Shown here: positions 25,783 through 34,315 of the stretch, piece by piece
Layout: every line of letters begins with the position of its first letter
How positions within the stretch are numbered: the stretch's first letter is position 1
NCBI RefSeq assembly: GCF_049546785.1
Contig: NZ_JBMWAN010000003.1
Coordinates: 248,001-312,000, forward strand
Direction of reading: 5' to 3'
DNA from: Nitrospira_D sp035465795
GTDB taxonomy: Bacteria; Nitrospirota; Nitrospiria; Nitrospirales; Nitrospiraceae
Length of the DNA: 64,000 nt
Notes under the pieces: generated by a model
Database searches by the model: none
What the model was told of the DNA's origin: nothing
The model's input: only the letters and a program-made list of their open reading frames with translations
Translations under genes and position numbers: made by a program

Positions 25783-26160
25783 ATGGCGCAGGTCATTCGC
25801 AGCGGCGCATTTTTGCAGCAATGCTGGTCGGTGCACCCCCTCTGCGTGACGGTCAAACGGGTGACTGAGAGCCGCACGGTCGTGCTGCTCTGCAGCTCCT
25901 GTCGCTCCGCTCATCATTTGCAGTGCGACTCGATCGTCGCCAAGCCATCAGCGGCGCAGAGTCTGGCCGACGAGCAGGATGCAACCGGCGCCCGTGAGCC
26001 CGGAGGGCCGTCGCAGCTTGCGGCCTGCATCGAAGCCCATGCGCCGGCGCTGTCGCTGCGCGAGATGGACGTGTTCGAGGATCACGCCCTGCTCCGCTGC
26101 GCCGACTGCCGCTGTCACTATGCGCTGGCGGTGTCTGTGTTTGAAACGCATCAGAAATAA
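25783..26160 (+). CDS. Cys-rich protein with two zinc-knuckle-like motifs
   Basis: A 125-residue protein of unknown function. Two similar motifs stand at residues 37-48 (LLCSSCRSAHHLQC) and 102-112 (LLRCADCRCHYAL), each a CxxC followed by His or Cys, joined by a polar linker. They could form one zinc ribbon or two knuckles. It follows the zinc-finger and membrane-protein genes in the same direction. No relationship to known families is clear. Confidence 0.55.
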   Translation: MAQVIRSGAFLQQCWSVHPLCVTVKRVTESRTVVLLCSSCRSAHHLQCDSIVAKPSAAQSLADEQDATGAREPGGPSQLAACIEAHAPALSLREMDVFEDHALLRCADCRCHYALAVSVFETHQK

Positions 26161-26193
26161 CCCCCGTTCCCCGCGCGCGCTGCGATCATACCC

Positions 26194-26817
26194 ATGCTGA
26201 ACCAGATGCTTTCGTTTACCGAGGAAGAAACCGCGCTGCTGAGCGATGCCCAGTTCTTTCGCAAAAAGGCTCAGATCATGGCAAAAGTGCGCGGGTTGCT
26301 CGATGCCACACATATAGCGGTGACGGATGAGATGCGTCAGGCGGACCTGATTACGCCGCCGGATTTCAACCCGCGCGCGTGCCAGTTCGTCAAAGGCGAA
26401 CATCTGGAGTCGTTCCCGTACCAGTACCTTGATTGTCCGAAACATTTCCATGGGGGGAGCACGTTCACCTTCCGGACGCTCTTCTGGTGGGGCCACCATC
26501 TGGCCTGCGCCCTCATGCTGGAGGGGACGGGCATCAAGCAATACAAGAGGCACATCGTCGATCGGTTCCATCAAGTGGCCGGACAGGAGCTGGAGCTGTC
26601 GATCGCCCCTACGCTGTGGGAATGGAAGCGCGGCGAAGGCTATACCCTGCCGATCACGCACAATCGAAAGGCGCAGATTGCGGCCGTTCTAGCCGAACGC
26701 CGGTTTTTGAAGATCGTGCGGTTCGTGCCCATGACCGATCCGCGCCTGCAAGCCGGTCAGTTGCCTGACCTGAGCCGGGAGACGTTCCGGGCGATCCTCC
26801 CCATCGTCTCCGCCTGA
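26194..26817 (+). CDS. Conserved-looking soluble protein of unknown function
   Basis: A 207-residue protein with helix-rich N-terminus (FTEEETALLSDAQFFRKKAQ) and an aromatic central motif (FPYQYLDCPKHFHGGSTFTF, then FWWGHHLACALMLEG). The clustered aromatics, Asp, Cys and two His pairs suggest a folded enzyme or binding domain. I do not recognise it. It lies 33 bases after the Cys-rich gene and is probably in the same operon. Codon usage and GC match the neighbours. Confidence 0.6.
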   Translation: MLNQMLSFTEEETALLSDAQFFRKKAQIMAKVRGLLDATHIAVTDEMRQADLITPPDFNPRACQFVKGEHLESFPYQYLDCPKHFHGGSTFTFRTLFWWGHHLACALMLEGTGIKQYKRHIVDRFHQVAGQELELSIAPTLWEWKRGEGYTLPITHNRKAQIAAVLAERRFLKIVRFVPMTDPRLQAGQLPDLSRETFRAILPIVSA

Positions 26818-26979
26818 TTGCGGCGGGCTCCGGCAATTGTCTCTCCGAGTGGACTTGGGTAGACTGGTCCGGATGTAATCACATCCCTGGCAGGTGTCTG
26901 GGACAGACCATGAACCCATGGAGAGAGGCCGGAGGTGTCCGGCCAGCAGTGAACAGTTTTCTAGCGTGAGGAGGAGCCC

Positions 26980-27627
26980 GTGAAATCAGCGACGATGCGA
27001 CAGGTGCTGGGGTTGGGTCTGATCGGGGCGATGTTGGCGGGGGCCGGTTGCGTCGGAAAGGGCGACACGCGGCTGCTCGATGTGCGTACGCCTATATCGG
27101 CGGCGCCCTTTGCGCCGGGGGAACCCGTGACGATCGTCGTCGAGCCGTTCGAAGATCTGCGGCCGGACAAGAGCCGGGTCGGGGTGCGGACTCATTTATG
27201 GGGCGGGGTGACAAATTTCAATGTGACCGGTATGCGATCGGGCGATGCCATCGCCCAGGCCCTGGCCGACCGACTCAAGAACCGTGGCTGGCAGGACCGG
27301 GCCTGGAATGTGCGGATGGCGCCGGCAGGGTCTGTGCCCGACGCCGATATCATTATCAGCGGCCAGGTGAACAGTCTTTCGGTAAATGCCAAGAGCCGGG
27401 TGTTTTCGACCGTCATTACGACCGCCAGCAAAGTAACCGTCCAGGCTCGTAATCTCGGGGACAGGAGCAGTACGACGCGGAACATTGAAGGGGCGCAGAG
27501 CCGGACGGTCTTCTGGTTTAATGAGGACGATGTTCAGGAGTTGCTCGCCGCCACATTGCAGGACGGGATCAACCGGTACATCAGCGATACCCGGATCGAG
27601 CAACGGGCCCTCCGGCCCGCGCCCTAG
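26980..27627 (+). CDS. YajG-like lipoprotein
   Basis: A 215-residue lipoprotein. GTG start with a GAGGAG site; signal peptide with lipobox LAGAGC at residues 19-24. The mature domain (VTIVVEPFEDLRPDKSRVGV, DAIAQALADRLKNRGW, DIIISGQVNSLSVNAK, ELLAATLQDGINRY) fits the YajG-type fold that resembles the assembly lipoproteins of curli and type IV systems. Function unknown; it would sit at the periplasmic side of the outer membrane. Confidence 0.75.
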   Translation: MKSATMRQVLGLGLIGAMLAGAGCVGKGDTRLLDVRTPISAAPFAPGEPVTIVVEPFEDLRPDKSRVGVRTHLWGGVTNFNVTGMRSGDAIAQALADRLKNRGWQDRAWNVRMAPAGSVPDADIIISGQVNSLSVNAKSRVFSTVITTASKVTVQARNLGDRSSTTRNIEGAQSRTVFWFNEDDVQELLAATLQDGINRYISDTRIEQRALRPAP

Positions 27628-27674
27628 CTCGACGGGAGGTTGAGGCCGAAGGGGGAGGGAGTGGGTGCATTGCC

Positions 27675-28736
27675 ATGCGCGAGCGGCGATGGGAGACGAC
27701 AACTCCGCTGACGTTCGGCCAGGTCCTGGCGGTCGGGGAGCGATTGGCGGCTTTGGGGCTGAAGCCCGCGCTCCCGGCCCAGGACGTCATCTGCTACGTC
27801 GAAGAATGGACTGTGGCGACGCCGGACGAGTTCGACCAGCTCGATCCCTGGGCCACGGAAGACGTGACGCTCGTGCATGTGCGCGAGGGGTGGCGGGGCG
27901 ATTTCTTTCTCCTGGCCGGGGCCTACCACACCGTCTATCAACGCCATCAGGATGTCGGCACGTACTGCTCGGTGAGCCATCCCTGGCGTATCCGGGAGCC
28001 GTTGCGGCTGCACGAGCCGCGCGGGATGTTCTGGCTCGGGTTCCGACATGCCCATTCCTTTCTGCGCGTCCGGTTGCAGACATGCGAGGTGATCACGCCG
28101 GGGGAAACCCGCGCGGACGCCATGCGGCCTCAATGGCTGGATGAGCGGCGTGCCGCCTTCCTCGATGCCATCACGGTGCTTGATCTGCCGATTGAAACTC
28201 TTATTGAGAAGAATCAAGTCGTGTTGCGTCCGGCCGACCCCGGGACTCCGTTCTTTTGTTCCTGGCCCGACGCCTTCGGTCCCGGCCAGTTTGAATACAA
28301 CACGACCGACGCCTTTGAGTTCCTGGTGCCGGCCAGTAAATTGGCCTCCACCGTCGTGCCTGAACCGGCCGGGGTGCGGGCCTACCTGACCGGCTTTTCC
28401 GAAGAGGCCCTGACTGAGTTTCAAGCCATCGAAGCCGGAGCCCGGTTTGCCTATCGCTGCTCGGTCCATTGTCCGCTGGACGAGTTGCCCGAGGTGTTGG
28501 ACGCGATCCAGCCTGATGGCCGCCTCTATGCCACGCTCTGCGAGTTTCAGACCCAGGTGGTGATTCCGGAAGGCGAGGACGCCTCGGCGATCATCGGCAT
28601 TGTCGGCCATAACGGAATGTTTCAAATCGAGGTGCGCCTGAACCGGGCCCCGCTGACTGAAGAGGCGATGGAGCCCTGGCTGGAGCGGTTGGTCGGCTAC
28701 CCTGTGGTGTATGCACCGCTGCCCGCCTTTGTGTGA
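27675..28736 (+). CDS. Protein of unknown function
   Basis: A 353-residue soluble protein without signal peptide or membrane helices. It is rich in Glu, Pro and aromatic residues. Recurrent segments such as SFLRVRLQTCEVITPGETR and FRHAHSFLRV show an alpha/beta fold, but I recognise no family motif. It lies 47 bases after the YajG-like gene. Its stop codon is also the first base pair of a large hairpin element (28736-28863). Confidence 0.55.
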   Translation: MRERRWETTTPLTFGQVLAVGERLAALGLKPALPAQDVICYVEEWTVATPDEFDQLDPWATEDVTLVHVREGWRGDFFLLAGAYHTVYQRHQDVGTYCSVSHPWRIREPLRLHEPRGMFWLGFRHAHSFLRVRLQTCEVITPGETRADAMRPQWLDERRAAFLDAITVLDLPIETLIEKNQVVLRPADPGTPFFCSWPDAFGPGQFEYNTTDAFEFLVPASKLASTVVPEPAGVRAYLTGFSEEALTEFQAIEAGARFAYRCSVHCPLDELPEVLDAIQPDGRLYATLCEFQTQVVIPEGEDASAIIGIVGHNGMFQIEVRLNRAPLTEEAMEPWLERLVGYPVVYAPLPAFV

Positions 28737-28863
28737 CAGGTTGCTGAAACCGGCCGCCAGCGGGGTTCTCACATCGCAGTTCCCCTGCGGCTTCCCGGGA
28801 GTGAGTACGCCTCGGGGCGCTGCTTGTTGCGGCCTTGCGGGACGACCGTGTTGAGCAACCTGT
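28736..28863. repeat. Conserved-core hairpin element, family 1, copy A
   Basis: ACAGGTTGCT (28736-28745) pairs perfectly with AGCAACCTGT (28854-28863). The interior shares CAGCG..GTTCT, TACGCCTCGGGGC and TGCGGCCTTGC with the element at 45944-46067, but the terminal stems differ. It begins inside the TGA stop codon of the preceding gene. Confidence 0.8.
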
Positions 28864-28930
28864 GGGAGCCTCGCCTCCGGAATCAATTTTTCATTGAACA
28901 AAGCGCTCGGATTTCGCACAGTGGGCCCTG

Positions 28931-30040
28931 ATGAGCCCGCTCACGAAAGTCCAGTCTCTCCTCACGAAGCCGTTCATGCCGGCGGTGTTTTTTCTGTCCG
29001 GAGTGACGTACGACACCCTCACCCTCACGCGCATCGATCGGCTGCAGGACAATCTTCTGCTGTTGATCTACCTTCTCCTCCTGGGCGTTCTCATTGTGCT
29101 GACCGGCCGGTTAGGGATCGAGCCGGCGCCGGACCGGGAGCAGGTCGCCGCGCTGTCGCCCTGTGTGCGGTGGGTGCTGCGCGTGAGGCCCTACTGCCCC
29201 ATGGCGATACAGTTCCTGTTGGGCGGGCTTTTCAGCGCCTATGCGATTTTCTATTCGCGGAGCGCCTCACTCACGCGCACCGGCATCTTCCTGGGCATCC
29301 TCGTGTTGCTCCTCGTGGGAAACGAGTTTTTGCGCGACCGGTTGTCCAATCTGCGCCTGCTGGTCAGTCTGTACGCGCTGGTCTGTCTGAGCTTTTTCAC
29401 CTTCTTCCTGCCGGTGATGATCGGCGCGATCGGGACCCGGGTGTTTCTTCTGGGAGCCGGTTTGAGCGTCGTCGTCACCCTCCGCGTGGTTCACCTCATC
29501 TACAAGAACAATCAGGAGCGGAGCGCGCGGGAGGCGGTGCTGACCGGCACGCCCGGTATCGCACTCATCGGCCTGCTCGTCGGCTTCTACTTTCTCAACT
29601 GGATTCCGCCGGTGCCGCTGTCGATGAAGTTCGGCGGCATCTATCACGAAGTACAACGGCAGGGGGACCAGTTTCTTCTGACCTACGACCGGAACTGGTA
29701 TGAAGTCTGGAAACGGTCGGAGAATCCCTTCCCCGCAAACGAGCCGGTTTATTGTTTCACCGCGGTCTTCGCGCCGGTGGCGCTGGATACGACGGTGTAC
29801 CACCATTGGTATTTCCGCCCGAACAGCAGCAGCCCCTTCATCCATGCCGACAAGATCCCGATCAAAATTTCCGGAGGCCGTGAAGGCGGCTATCGGGCCT
29901 ATAGCTTCAAACAGCGGCTCGAACCGGGCGACTGGCGCGTCGACGTCGAAACAGAGGACGGGCGGGTCGTCGGGCGCGTCTCCGTGCGTGTGGCAGAGCG
30001 GGGCGAACGTCCGGCCGCATTCAGGACCCTAGCGTATTAA
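28931..30040 (+). CDS. DUF2914 membrane protein
   Basis: A 369-residue protein. The first 225 residues hold about six to seven membrane helices; the last 115 residues form a periplasmic DUF2914 domain (VYHHWYFRPNSSS, GGREGGYRAYSFKQRLEPGDW, GRVVGRVSVRV). The DUF2914 domain is a small beta domain of unknown function that often ends membrane or exported proteins. The N-terminal helices may form a small transporter-like body. An open frame overlapping at 28894 is a shadow. Confidence 0.8.
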   Translation: MSPLTKVQSLLTKPFMPAVFFLSGVTYDTLTLTRIDRLQDNLLLLIYLLLLGVLIVLTGRLGIEPAPDREQVAALSPCVRWVLRVRPYCPMAIQFLLGGLFSAYAIFYSRSASLTRTGIFLGILVLLLVGNEFLRDRLSNLRLLVSLYALVCLSFFTFFLPVMIGAIGTRVFLLGAGLSVVVTLRVVHLIYKNNQERSAREAVLTGTPGIALIGLLVGFYFLNWIPPVPLSMKFGGIYHEVQRQGDQFLLTYDRNWYEVWKRSENPFPANEPVYCFTAVFAPVALDTTVYHHWYFRPNSSSPFIHADKIPIKISGGREGGYRAYSFKQRLEPGDWRVDVETEDGRVVGRVSVRVAERGERPAAFRTLAY

Positions 30041-30246
30041 TGCAGCGTCTGAGAGGTCTCACATTGCTTGAAGAGCGTGTGGGGGAAGGACGGCCAGCCC
30101 GGAAGGGCGACCGCGTCGCCTACAATAGGAGAACGGTGCCAACTCAGGGCGACGGGGTCTCGCTCAACGATATTCAGGCCAAGCCGCTTCCCCCGAAGCT
30201 GTTGCAGGTCATGAAGGGGGCACATTCGTCGATCACACCATGGTGA
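30040..30246 (+). pseudogene. Possible remnant of an FKBP-type prolyl isomerase gene
   Basis: The ATG overlaps the DUF2914 stop. The 68-residue frame contains LLEERVGEGRPARKGDRVAYNRR, which recalls the start of FKBP domains (G-x-G-x-x-A-x-x-G-D-x-V-x-Y). The rest of the domain is not continued in any frame. It may be a decayed gene or chance. From 30247 to 30478 I see no gene; the frame that runs into the nuclease gene from 30344 has a Cys/Arg-rich composition unlike the protein. Confidence 0.3.
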
Positions 30247-30478
30247 TGGATCAGCGGAAGAGGATCCCCCCGTTTCGCTGTCGGAGTTCCAAGGCAGAGG
30301 CGAAGGATAGCTGAACGGGCAGGTTCGCCCGGGACTGTGCCGCGTGGCCTCGACATTTGCTCCTGTTCTGGTTAGGCTTCGCCTGTCTTGGGGATGTCGA
30401 TGCGGAAACCGTCTACTTCTACGAAAAGACGCGCGTTGCGCGGGTTACGGGCGATGCGCTGTTGTGCCGGGAGGACCC

Positions 30479-31498
30479 ATGCCTTTTTATAGCTCAATCG
30501 ATAATCGAACTCCTGCGGGCCGAAGAACGGCGGAAGGGCTACTGCGTCTGAAGAAAGCTTTGGATGCCATGGTGCCTCCCAAATCCCTCGATCAGACGTT
30601 GCTGGTCGCCAGTTGGAATATTCGGGAGTTCGGCGGCAAGAAGTACGAAGGCCGGGAGAAGGAAGCGCTCTTTTACCTGGCTGAGATTCTGTCGCGGTTT
30701 GATTTGGTGGCGGTGCAGGAAGTGCGGGACGACCTTGATGCCCTGGACGGCTTGATGGGGATACTCGGGGGCTGGTGGAAGTTTCTGGTTTCCGACGTGA
30801 CTCTCGGCATGCAAGGCAACAGTGAACGGCAGGCCTTCATCTACGATACACGGAAGTTGTCGTTTGGCGGGCTGGCCGGAGAGTTGGTTCCGCCGATGAC
30901 GAAGAAGGGGGACACGCTGAGTTCCGAATTCGCATTCGCGCGAACGCCCTACCTGGCCGGCTTTCGGGCGGGCTGGTTCAAGTTTACGATTTGTACTCAG
31001 CACCTGTACTACGGGAACCCGAAGGCCGATGATCCGCAGCGCGTGAAAGAGGCCGAGAACGTGGTGCAGTTGCTGAAAAAGCGCATGAAGGCGAAGGACC
31101 GTTGGGCCAACAACGCGATCCTGCTCGGCGATTTCAACGTCTTTACCACGAATGATGCCACCTTTACAGCGATCGAGAAGGAGGACTTTGAGATTCCCGC
31201 GGGCCTGAAGGGGAAGTACACGAATGCCAATCTGGACAAGCCGTTCGATCAGATGGCCTTCCTCGCGCCGGACGTGAAGAGCCAGGTGCAGGTCGCGAAG
31301 GCCGGGGTCTTCCCGTTCTTTGACTACGTCTATCGCGATGACGATCACAGCGTCTATCTTGCAAGCAAGGATGCCAAAACCTATCGCGAGTGGCGAACCT
31401 ACAAGATGTCCGATCACCTTCCGATCTGGGCCGAATTGGGGGTGGATTTCGGCGAGGCCTATCTCAAACGAAAGACGACCAAGCCGGCTGAGCTCTGA
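30479..31498 (+). CDS. Endonuclease/exonuclease/phosphatase (DNase I-like) family protein
   Basis: A 339-residue EEP-fold protein. Signatures are SWNIREFGG (Asn), VAVQEVRDD (catalytic Glu), LLGDFNVF (Asp, Asn) and MSDHLPIWAEL (catalytic Asp-His). The family cleaves phosphodiesters in DNA, RNA or lipids, using a divalent metal. There is no signal peptide, so it acts in the cytoplasm unless secreted by another route. The ATG at 30479 has GGGAGG in front; a longer frame from 30344 is rejected. Substrate unknown. Confidence 0.88.
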   Translation: MPFYSSIDNRTPAGRRTAEGLLRLKKALDAMVPPKSLDQTLLVASWNIREFGGKKYEGREKEALFYLAEILSRFDLVAVQEVRDDLDALDGLMGILGGWWKFLVSDVTLGMQGNSERQAFIYDTRKLSFGGLAGELVPPMTKKGDTLSSEFAFARTPYLAGFRAGWFKFTICTQHLYYGNPKADDPQRVKEAENVVQLLKKRMKAKDRWANNAILLGDFNVFTTNDATFTAIEKEDFEIPAGLKGKYTNANLDKPFDQMAFLAPDVKSQVQVAKAGVFPFFDYVYRDDDHSVYLASKDAKTYREWRTYKMSDHLPIWAELGVDFGEAYLKRKTTKPAEL

Positions 31499-31588
31499 CC
31501 GCCTCATGCGCCGCGTGATGGCGTGATCGGGAACCATTTTCTCGGGAAAGTGACTTGTTCGACGGTTCAGAGAAAGGCAAGGTGATAT

Positions 31589-31945
31589 ATGACAACAAAC
31601 CTGCCGTGCCCGGATTCGCCCAACTGTGTTTCGACCCAGGCAACGGATGATGGTCATGCCATCGCGCCGTTCCGGTATCGCAAGTCGCGGGCTGAGGCGA
31701 AGGAGGCGTTGAAGGACATCATTCGTACCCTGCCCCGCGCCAAGCTCGTCGAGGAAGACGAGTCCTCCCTCCGCTATGAGTTCACCAGCCTGTTGTTCCG
31801 CTTTGTCGACGATGTGGAGTTTCTCTTCGATGATCATGCCAAAACGATCCACTTCCGCTCCGCTTCCCGCACCGGCTACAGCGATTTGGGCGTGAACCGG
31901 CGCCGGATGGAGGAGATCCGGTCACTGGTCGAGGGGAAGTTATAG
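31589..31945 (+). CDS. DUF1499 family protein
   Basis: A 118-residue protein. It starts with the family signature CPDSPNCVSTQA and ends with HFRSASRTGYSDLGVNRRRMEEIR, the characteristic DUF1499 close. Members are small alpha/beta proteins, some membrane-linked, of unknown function. This copy has no signal peptide. It stands alone 90 bases after the nuclease gene with an AAGGTG site. Confidence 0.88.
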   Translation: MTTNLPCPDSPNCVSTQATDDGHAIAPFRYRKSRAEAKEALKDIIRTLPRAKLVEEDESSLRYEFTSLLFRFVDDVEFLFDDHAKTIHFRSASRTGYSDLGVNRRRMEEIRSLVEGKL

Positions 31946-32103
31946 GGTGTGCCGCCGGCGAGATTGGTGCAGATGAGCCGGTCGGGAAACTGCGATGCAG
32001 GGGCGCTTCTCTGCGGCCGCAGCAGGGTACGAGTGACTTTAGCAAAAGAGGCAGATGGGGACGACCGTGCTCAGCCTATTGGGCCAAGGGGCCGTCAAGG
32101 CTG

Positions 32104-32298
32104 TCAGTGCTTGGGCGGCGGGAGCTTGGGACCCAAGCGGGTCGTGTGCTGGAAGACGCACTTCGGGCAGGTGTAGTGGACGAACTGCCGGCCGCCGACC
32201 AGCCGCTTCTTCATCGGAACCTTACACCAGGTGCAGAGGCGGTCGGGGAGTTCGGTCTGGACTGTGGAGGGGGTGCTCATGGTGGGGCGCATTGTCAC
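32104..32298 (-). CDS. Small zinc-ribbon protein
   Basis: A 64-residue protein of unknown function. Two CxxC pairs (LCTWCKVPM and HYTCPKCVF) 21 residues apart form a probable zinc ribbon, followed by a Lys/Pro-rich tail. Starts at 32298 (GTG), 32292 and 32280 (ATG) are possible; none has a convincing ribosome site. It is convergent with the DUF1499 gene and divergent from the SpeD-like gene. Confidence 0.6.
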   Translation of the reverse strand: MTMRPTMSTPSTVQTELPDRLCTWCKVPMKKRLVGGRQFVHYTCPKCVFQHTTRLGPKLPPPKH

Positions 32299-32460
32299 CG
32301 AGGGGCGCGAACCTTGTCAACCGGATCCCGGGTCGCCCGGATCGTTCGATCTGAAAAAAGTTTGTGCGGGCGCACCTGACCAGAAAAAGTTCATGGTATA
32401 GTTGGAGCCAGATGTCGTGCGCGTGGGCCCTCACTTTTAATCAGAAAGGGGTTTAACCCT

Positions 32461-32901
32461 ATGAGTATCTCGGCTGGTTCCGAGTCTTCGATCTTACCAA
32501 CTAGCGCCCCGGCGGCCGTGTCGCTTCCCGTCCAGGAGATGGTGGGAGCCGGCAAAGCCTGGGGACTCTGCACTGCAGTAGACCTGCAAGATTGCAATCC
32601 TGAGCTGATCCGCAGTGCCGACCATATCAAGCGTTATGTCGTGGAGCTCTGCGAGCTCATCGGGATGAAGCGTTTTGGCGAGTGCCAGGTCGTGAATTTC
32701 GGCGAAGGTCGCGTGGCTGGCTATTCCATGGTGCAGCTGATCTCGACCTCGCTGATCAGTGGACATTTCGCCAACGACACCAACAACGCGTACCTCGACA
32801 TCTTCAGTTGCAAGGGTTATGACCCGGCGGTCGTCGAAGCCTTCTCGAAGGAATTCTTCGGCGCGCGGCGGAGCATGGCGACAGCCACGCTCCGGTATTA
32901 G
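32461..32901 (+). CDS. Divergent S-adenosylmethionine decarboxylase (SpeD) homologue
   Basis: A 146-residue homologue of prokaryotic AdoMet decarboxylase. AWGLCTAVDLQDCNPE corresponds to the G-x-H-x-x-x-D-L-x-x-C region, and YLDIFSCKGYDP to the V-D-V-F-T-C-G motif. In the proenzyme these decarboxylases cleave before a Ser to make pyruvoyl. Here Ser97, His102 and Cys117 have the same spacing (5 and 15) as Ser63, His68 and Cys83 of the Thermotoga enzyme, but the E-S-H signature is T96-S97-L98. So processing or substrate may have changed. The pathway would be polyamine-like, though no spermidine synthase is near. Confidence 0.75.
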   Translation: MSISAGSESSILPTSAPAAVSLPVQEMVGAGKAWGLCTAVDLQDCNPELIRSADHIKRYVVELCELIGMKRFGECQVVNFGEGRVAGYSMVQLISTSLISGHFANDTNNAYLDIFSCKGYDPAVVEAFSKEFFGARRSMATATLRY

Positions 32902-32924
32902 TCGCACGCTGTGTCAACCGGGAG

Positions 32925-32950
32925 TGGGGGCCGCATGCCTGCGGCCCCCA
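32925..32950 (+). terminator. GC-rich terminator-like hairpin after the SpeD homologue
   Basis: TGGGGGCCGC (32925-32934), 6-base loop, GCGGCCCCCA (32941-32950): a perfect 10-base stem beginning 23 bases after the stop codon. Only a short T run follows, so termination may be partial and the SCP2 gene may be read through. Confidence 0.65.
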
Positions 32951-32984
32951 TTGCCACCACCCACGATACCCCGTCGATCGATCC

Positions 32985-33320
32985 ATGAAACCCACGTCCG
33001 TTGCAGAGTTCTTCCAGTCCCTGCCCGCCTCGCTCGATCGGGATGCCGCCGAAGATGTCACGGTGGTCTATCAATTCGATCTGAGCGGAACCCAGGGCGG
33101 GCAGTATGCCGTTCAAGTCGCGGATGGGGCCTGTACGGTTCAGAGCGGCATTCATCCCGATCCGCACGTGATCATCTCCATGACGGGGGAAGACTGCCTC
33201 AAGCTGCTCAACGGCCAGCTCAACGCCCCGGCCAGCGTCATGACCGGCCGTCTTCGGGTGAGCGGGGATATGGGCCTGGCGCTGCAGATCAAGTCGCTAT
33301 TTCCTACCATCGGGTCGTAA
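32985..33320 (+). CDS. SCP2 sterol-binding-domain protein
   Basis: A 111-residue single-domain protein. YQFDLSGTQGGQYAVQVADG, DPHVIISMTGEDCLKLLNGQ and APASVMTGRLRVSGDMGLAL are typical of the SCP-2 fold, which encloses a hydrophobic cavity for lipids. In bacteria it may bind hopanoids, fatty acyl chains or other apolar ligands in the cytoplasm. It follows the SpeD-like gene by 83 bases. A lipid-carrier role is inference from family. Confidence 0.85.
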   Translation: MKPTSVAEFFQSLPASLDRDAAEDVTVVYQFDLSGTQGGQYAVQVADGACTVQSGIHPDPHVIISMTGEDCLKLLNGQLNAPASVMTGRLRVSGDMGLALQIKSLFPTIGS

Positions 33321-33428
33321 CTCATTCCGGCTGGCTCACCGTTCATCCGTCACCGCCGGGCTTGACGGCCGTTGCGCTTCTCTGCGACGTTGTACCTCTG
33401 TCCTCTTGATCTGAAAGGCTGTTTCCCC

Positions 33429-34298
33429 ATGTCTATCCAGTGGTTTCCCGGTCACATGAATGCGGCGCGCAAAGAAGCGGCCAAGACCATGGAGGTGATC
33501 GATGTCATCGTCGAAATCCTGGACGCCCGCATTCCTGAGGCCAGCTGCAATCCGCTGATCGAGGAGCTGCGCCAGGCCCGTCAGCGACCCTGCCTGAAGG
33601 TGCTCAACAAGGCCGATCTGGCCGATCCCGCCGTGACCCAGGCCTGGTTGGATCTGTATAACCGGCAACCGGGCGTGAGCGCGGTGGCCCTGTCCTGTCA
33701 GCATGCGGGCGACGCCGCCAGGATCCCCCGGCTCTGTCAGCCCCTCGCCCCTCATCGCAACAGCATCGTCAAGCCGCTGCGTATGCTGATCATGGGAGTC
33801 CCCAACGTCGGCAAATCGACCCTGATGAACGCGCTCCTCAAGCGACGCATCGCCCGCGTCGGCGATGAGCCGGCCGTGACCAAGGTCCAGCAGCGGCACA
33901 AGCTGAACGACCGTATGACCATCACGGATTCCCCCGGATTGCTCTGGGGGACCATCAAGGACCCTCGGGTGGGCCTCCTGCTTGCGACGATCAACGCGGT
34001 GGGGCACACGGTCGTCGATGACGAAGCGGTGGCCGAGTTTCTCGCCGGCATCCTGCTCGCTCGCTACCCCGCCAGGCTTTCGGCCCGCTACGGCTTTGCG
34101 GTGGAGGGACTGACGAGTACCGGGGTGATTGATGCGATCGCGAAAAAGCGCGGCTGTCTCTTGGCCGGAAGCGGCGGGGCGCTGGACCGGGACAAGGCGG
34201 CGAGGATTCTCTTAGCCGACTACCGTGACGGGACGCTGGGCCGCACCAGTCTGGAGAAGCCAGGAACAGAAGCAGAGCCACAGGCGGGGCCAGCCTGA
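33429..34298 (+). CDS. rbgA: RbgA/YlqF-type circularly permuted GTPase
   Basis: A 289-residue GTPase with permuted motif order: G4 (NKADL) comes before G1 (GVPNVGKST), then G3 (DSPGLLW). The N-terminus (MSIQWFPGHMNAARKEA) is the YlqF/RbgA signature. These proteins help late assembly of the large ribosomal subunit. The start at 33429 is chosen for this signature; the frame extends 19 residues upstream without homology. It is convergent with the RND gene, 17 bases away. Confidence 0.9.
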   Translation: MSIQWFPGHMNAARKEAAKTMEVIDVIVEILDARIPEASCNPLIEELRQARQRPCLKVLNKADLADPAVTQAWLDLYNRQPGVSAVALSCQHAGDAARIPRLCQPLAPHRNSIVKPLRMLIMGVPNVGKSTLMNALLKRRIARVGDEPAVTKVQQRHKLNDRMTITDSPGLLWGTIKDPRVGLLLATINAVGHTVVDDEAVAEFLAGILLARYPARLSARYGFAVEGLTSTGVIDAIAKKRGCLLAGSGGALDRDKAARILLADYRDGTLGRTSLEKPGTEAEPQAGPA

Positions 34299-34315
34299 AG
34301 AGGCTGGGCTGGAGG

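Noticed and set aside
28736..28863. Integron attC site
   Set aside because: There is no conserved RYYYAAC / GTTRRRY pair at the ends and no integron integrase; moreover the ends vary while the core is conserved.
30344..30478. Longer N-terminus of the EEP nuclease
   Set aside because: The extra 45 residues are Cys/Arg-rich and unlike the family, and a good ribosome site stands before 30479.
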